NCBI GenBank assembly: GCA_016649475.1
Contig: JAENXP010000009.1
Coordinates: 1-15,218 of the forward strand
From: Burkholderiales bacterium
GTDB taxonomy: Bacteria > Pseudomonadota > Gammaproteobacteria > Burkholderiales > SG8-39
DNA: 15,218 nt
Reading direction: 5' to 3'
Below the pieces are notes generated by a model that did not search any database, was not told the origin of the DNA, and saw only the letters and a program-made list of their open reading frames with translations. The translations under genes were made by a program, and so were the position numbers. This document shows, piece after piece, positions 15,204 through 15,218 of this stretch (its first letter is position 1; each line of letters starts with the position of its first letter).

Positions 15204-15218
15204 ATGAACTGGACCGGA
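15204..15218 (+). CDS. Start of an unidentified gene (five codons visible)
   Basis: Only MNWTG is visible before the window ends. The start is supported by AAGGAG six bases upstream and by the 11-bp spacing from the hemW stop, which suggests cotranscription with rdgB-hemW. Five residues do not allow a family assignment. Confidence 0.6.

Noticed and set aside
1..15218. CRISPR arrays, tRNA or rRNA genes, insertion sequences, prophage or toxin-antitoxin genes
   Set aside because: I looked on both strands and saw no spaced direct repeats, cloverleaf-like segments, transposase or phage motifs. All long stretches are accounted for by conserved genes.

Overview
The window is about 15.2 kb of GC-rich, gene-dense DNA from a betaproteobacterium, probably Burkholderiales or Nitrosomonadales. 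The placement rests on gene order: yicC-gmk-rpoZ-spoT on one strand, and a Ser/Thr kinase - PP2C phosphatase - rph - rdgB - hemW run on the other. I know this layout from betaproteobacterial genomes; the genus cannot be read from the sequence. I saw no tRNA, rRNA, CRISPR array, insertion sequence or phage gene.

Minus strand, 7730 down to 1. Translation begins with yicC, whose stop overlaps the gmk start, followed by rpoZ and spoT. These four cover an RNase-like protein, guanylate kinase (GMP to GDP), the RNA polymerase omega subunit and the bifunctional (p)ppGpp synthetase/hydrolase. A textbook intrinsic terminator lies between rpoZ and spoT. Beyond spoT comes a metabolic group on the same strand: a PaaI-type thioesterase (TTG start), an alpha/beta hydrolase of the enol-lactonase type, an omega-amino acid:pyruvate-type aminotransferase whose 3' end is frameshifted in this sequence, and an amidase-signature enzyme cut by the left edge of the window.

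Plus strand, 7918 to 10511. A soluble, non-RD Ser/Thr protein kinase and a PP2C phosphatase with a C-terminal tail are 7 bp apart, and the phosphatase overlaps the start of rph (RNase PH) by 14 bp. They are likely one operon, divergent from yicC across about 190 bp.

Minus strand, 13015 to 10607. A cyclopropane-fatty-acid synthase-type methyltransferase is followed 9 bp later by a geranylgeranyl-reductase-like flavoprotein. This is probably a membrane lipid modification pair. It converges on rph and diverges from rdgB across a 332-bp gap.

Plus strand, 13348 to the right edge. rdgB (non-canonical purine NTP pyrophosphatase) is followed by hemW (radical-SAM heme chaperone), then the first five codons of a further gene behind a strong ribosome binding site.

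Most of the window is conserved housekeeping. The points most worth a second look are the kinase/phosphatase pair joined to rph, the flavoprotein-methyltransferase pair, the terminator between rpoZ and spoT, the aminotransferase frameshift, and a hairpin sequence that recurs downstream of two unrelated genes.
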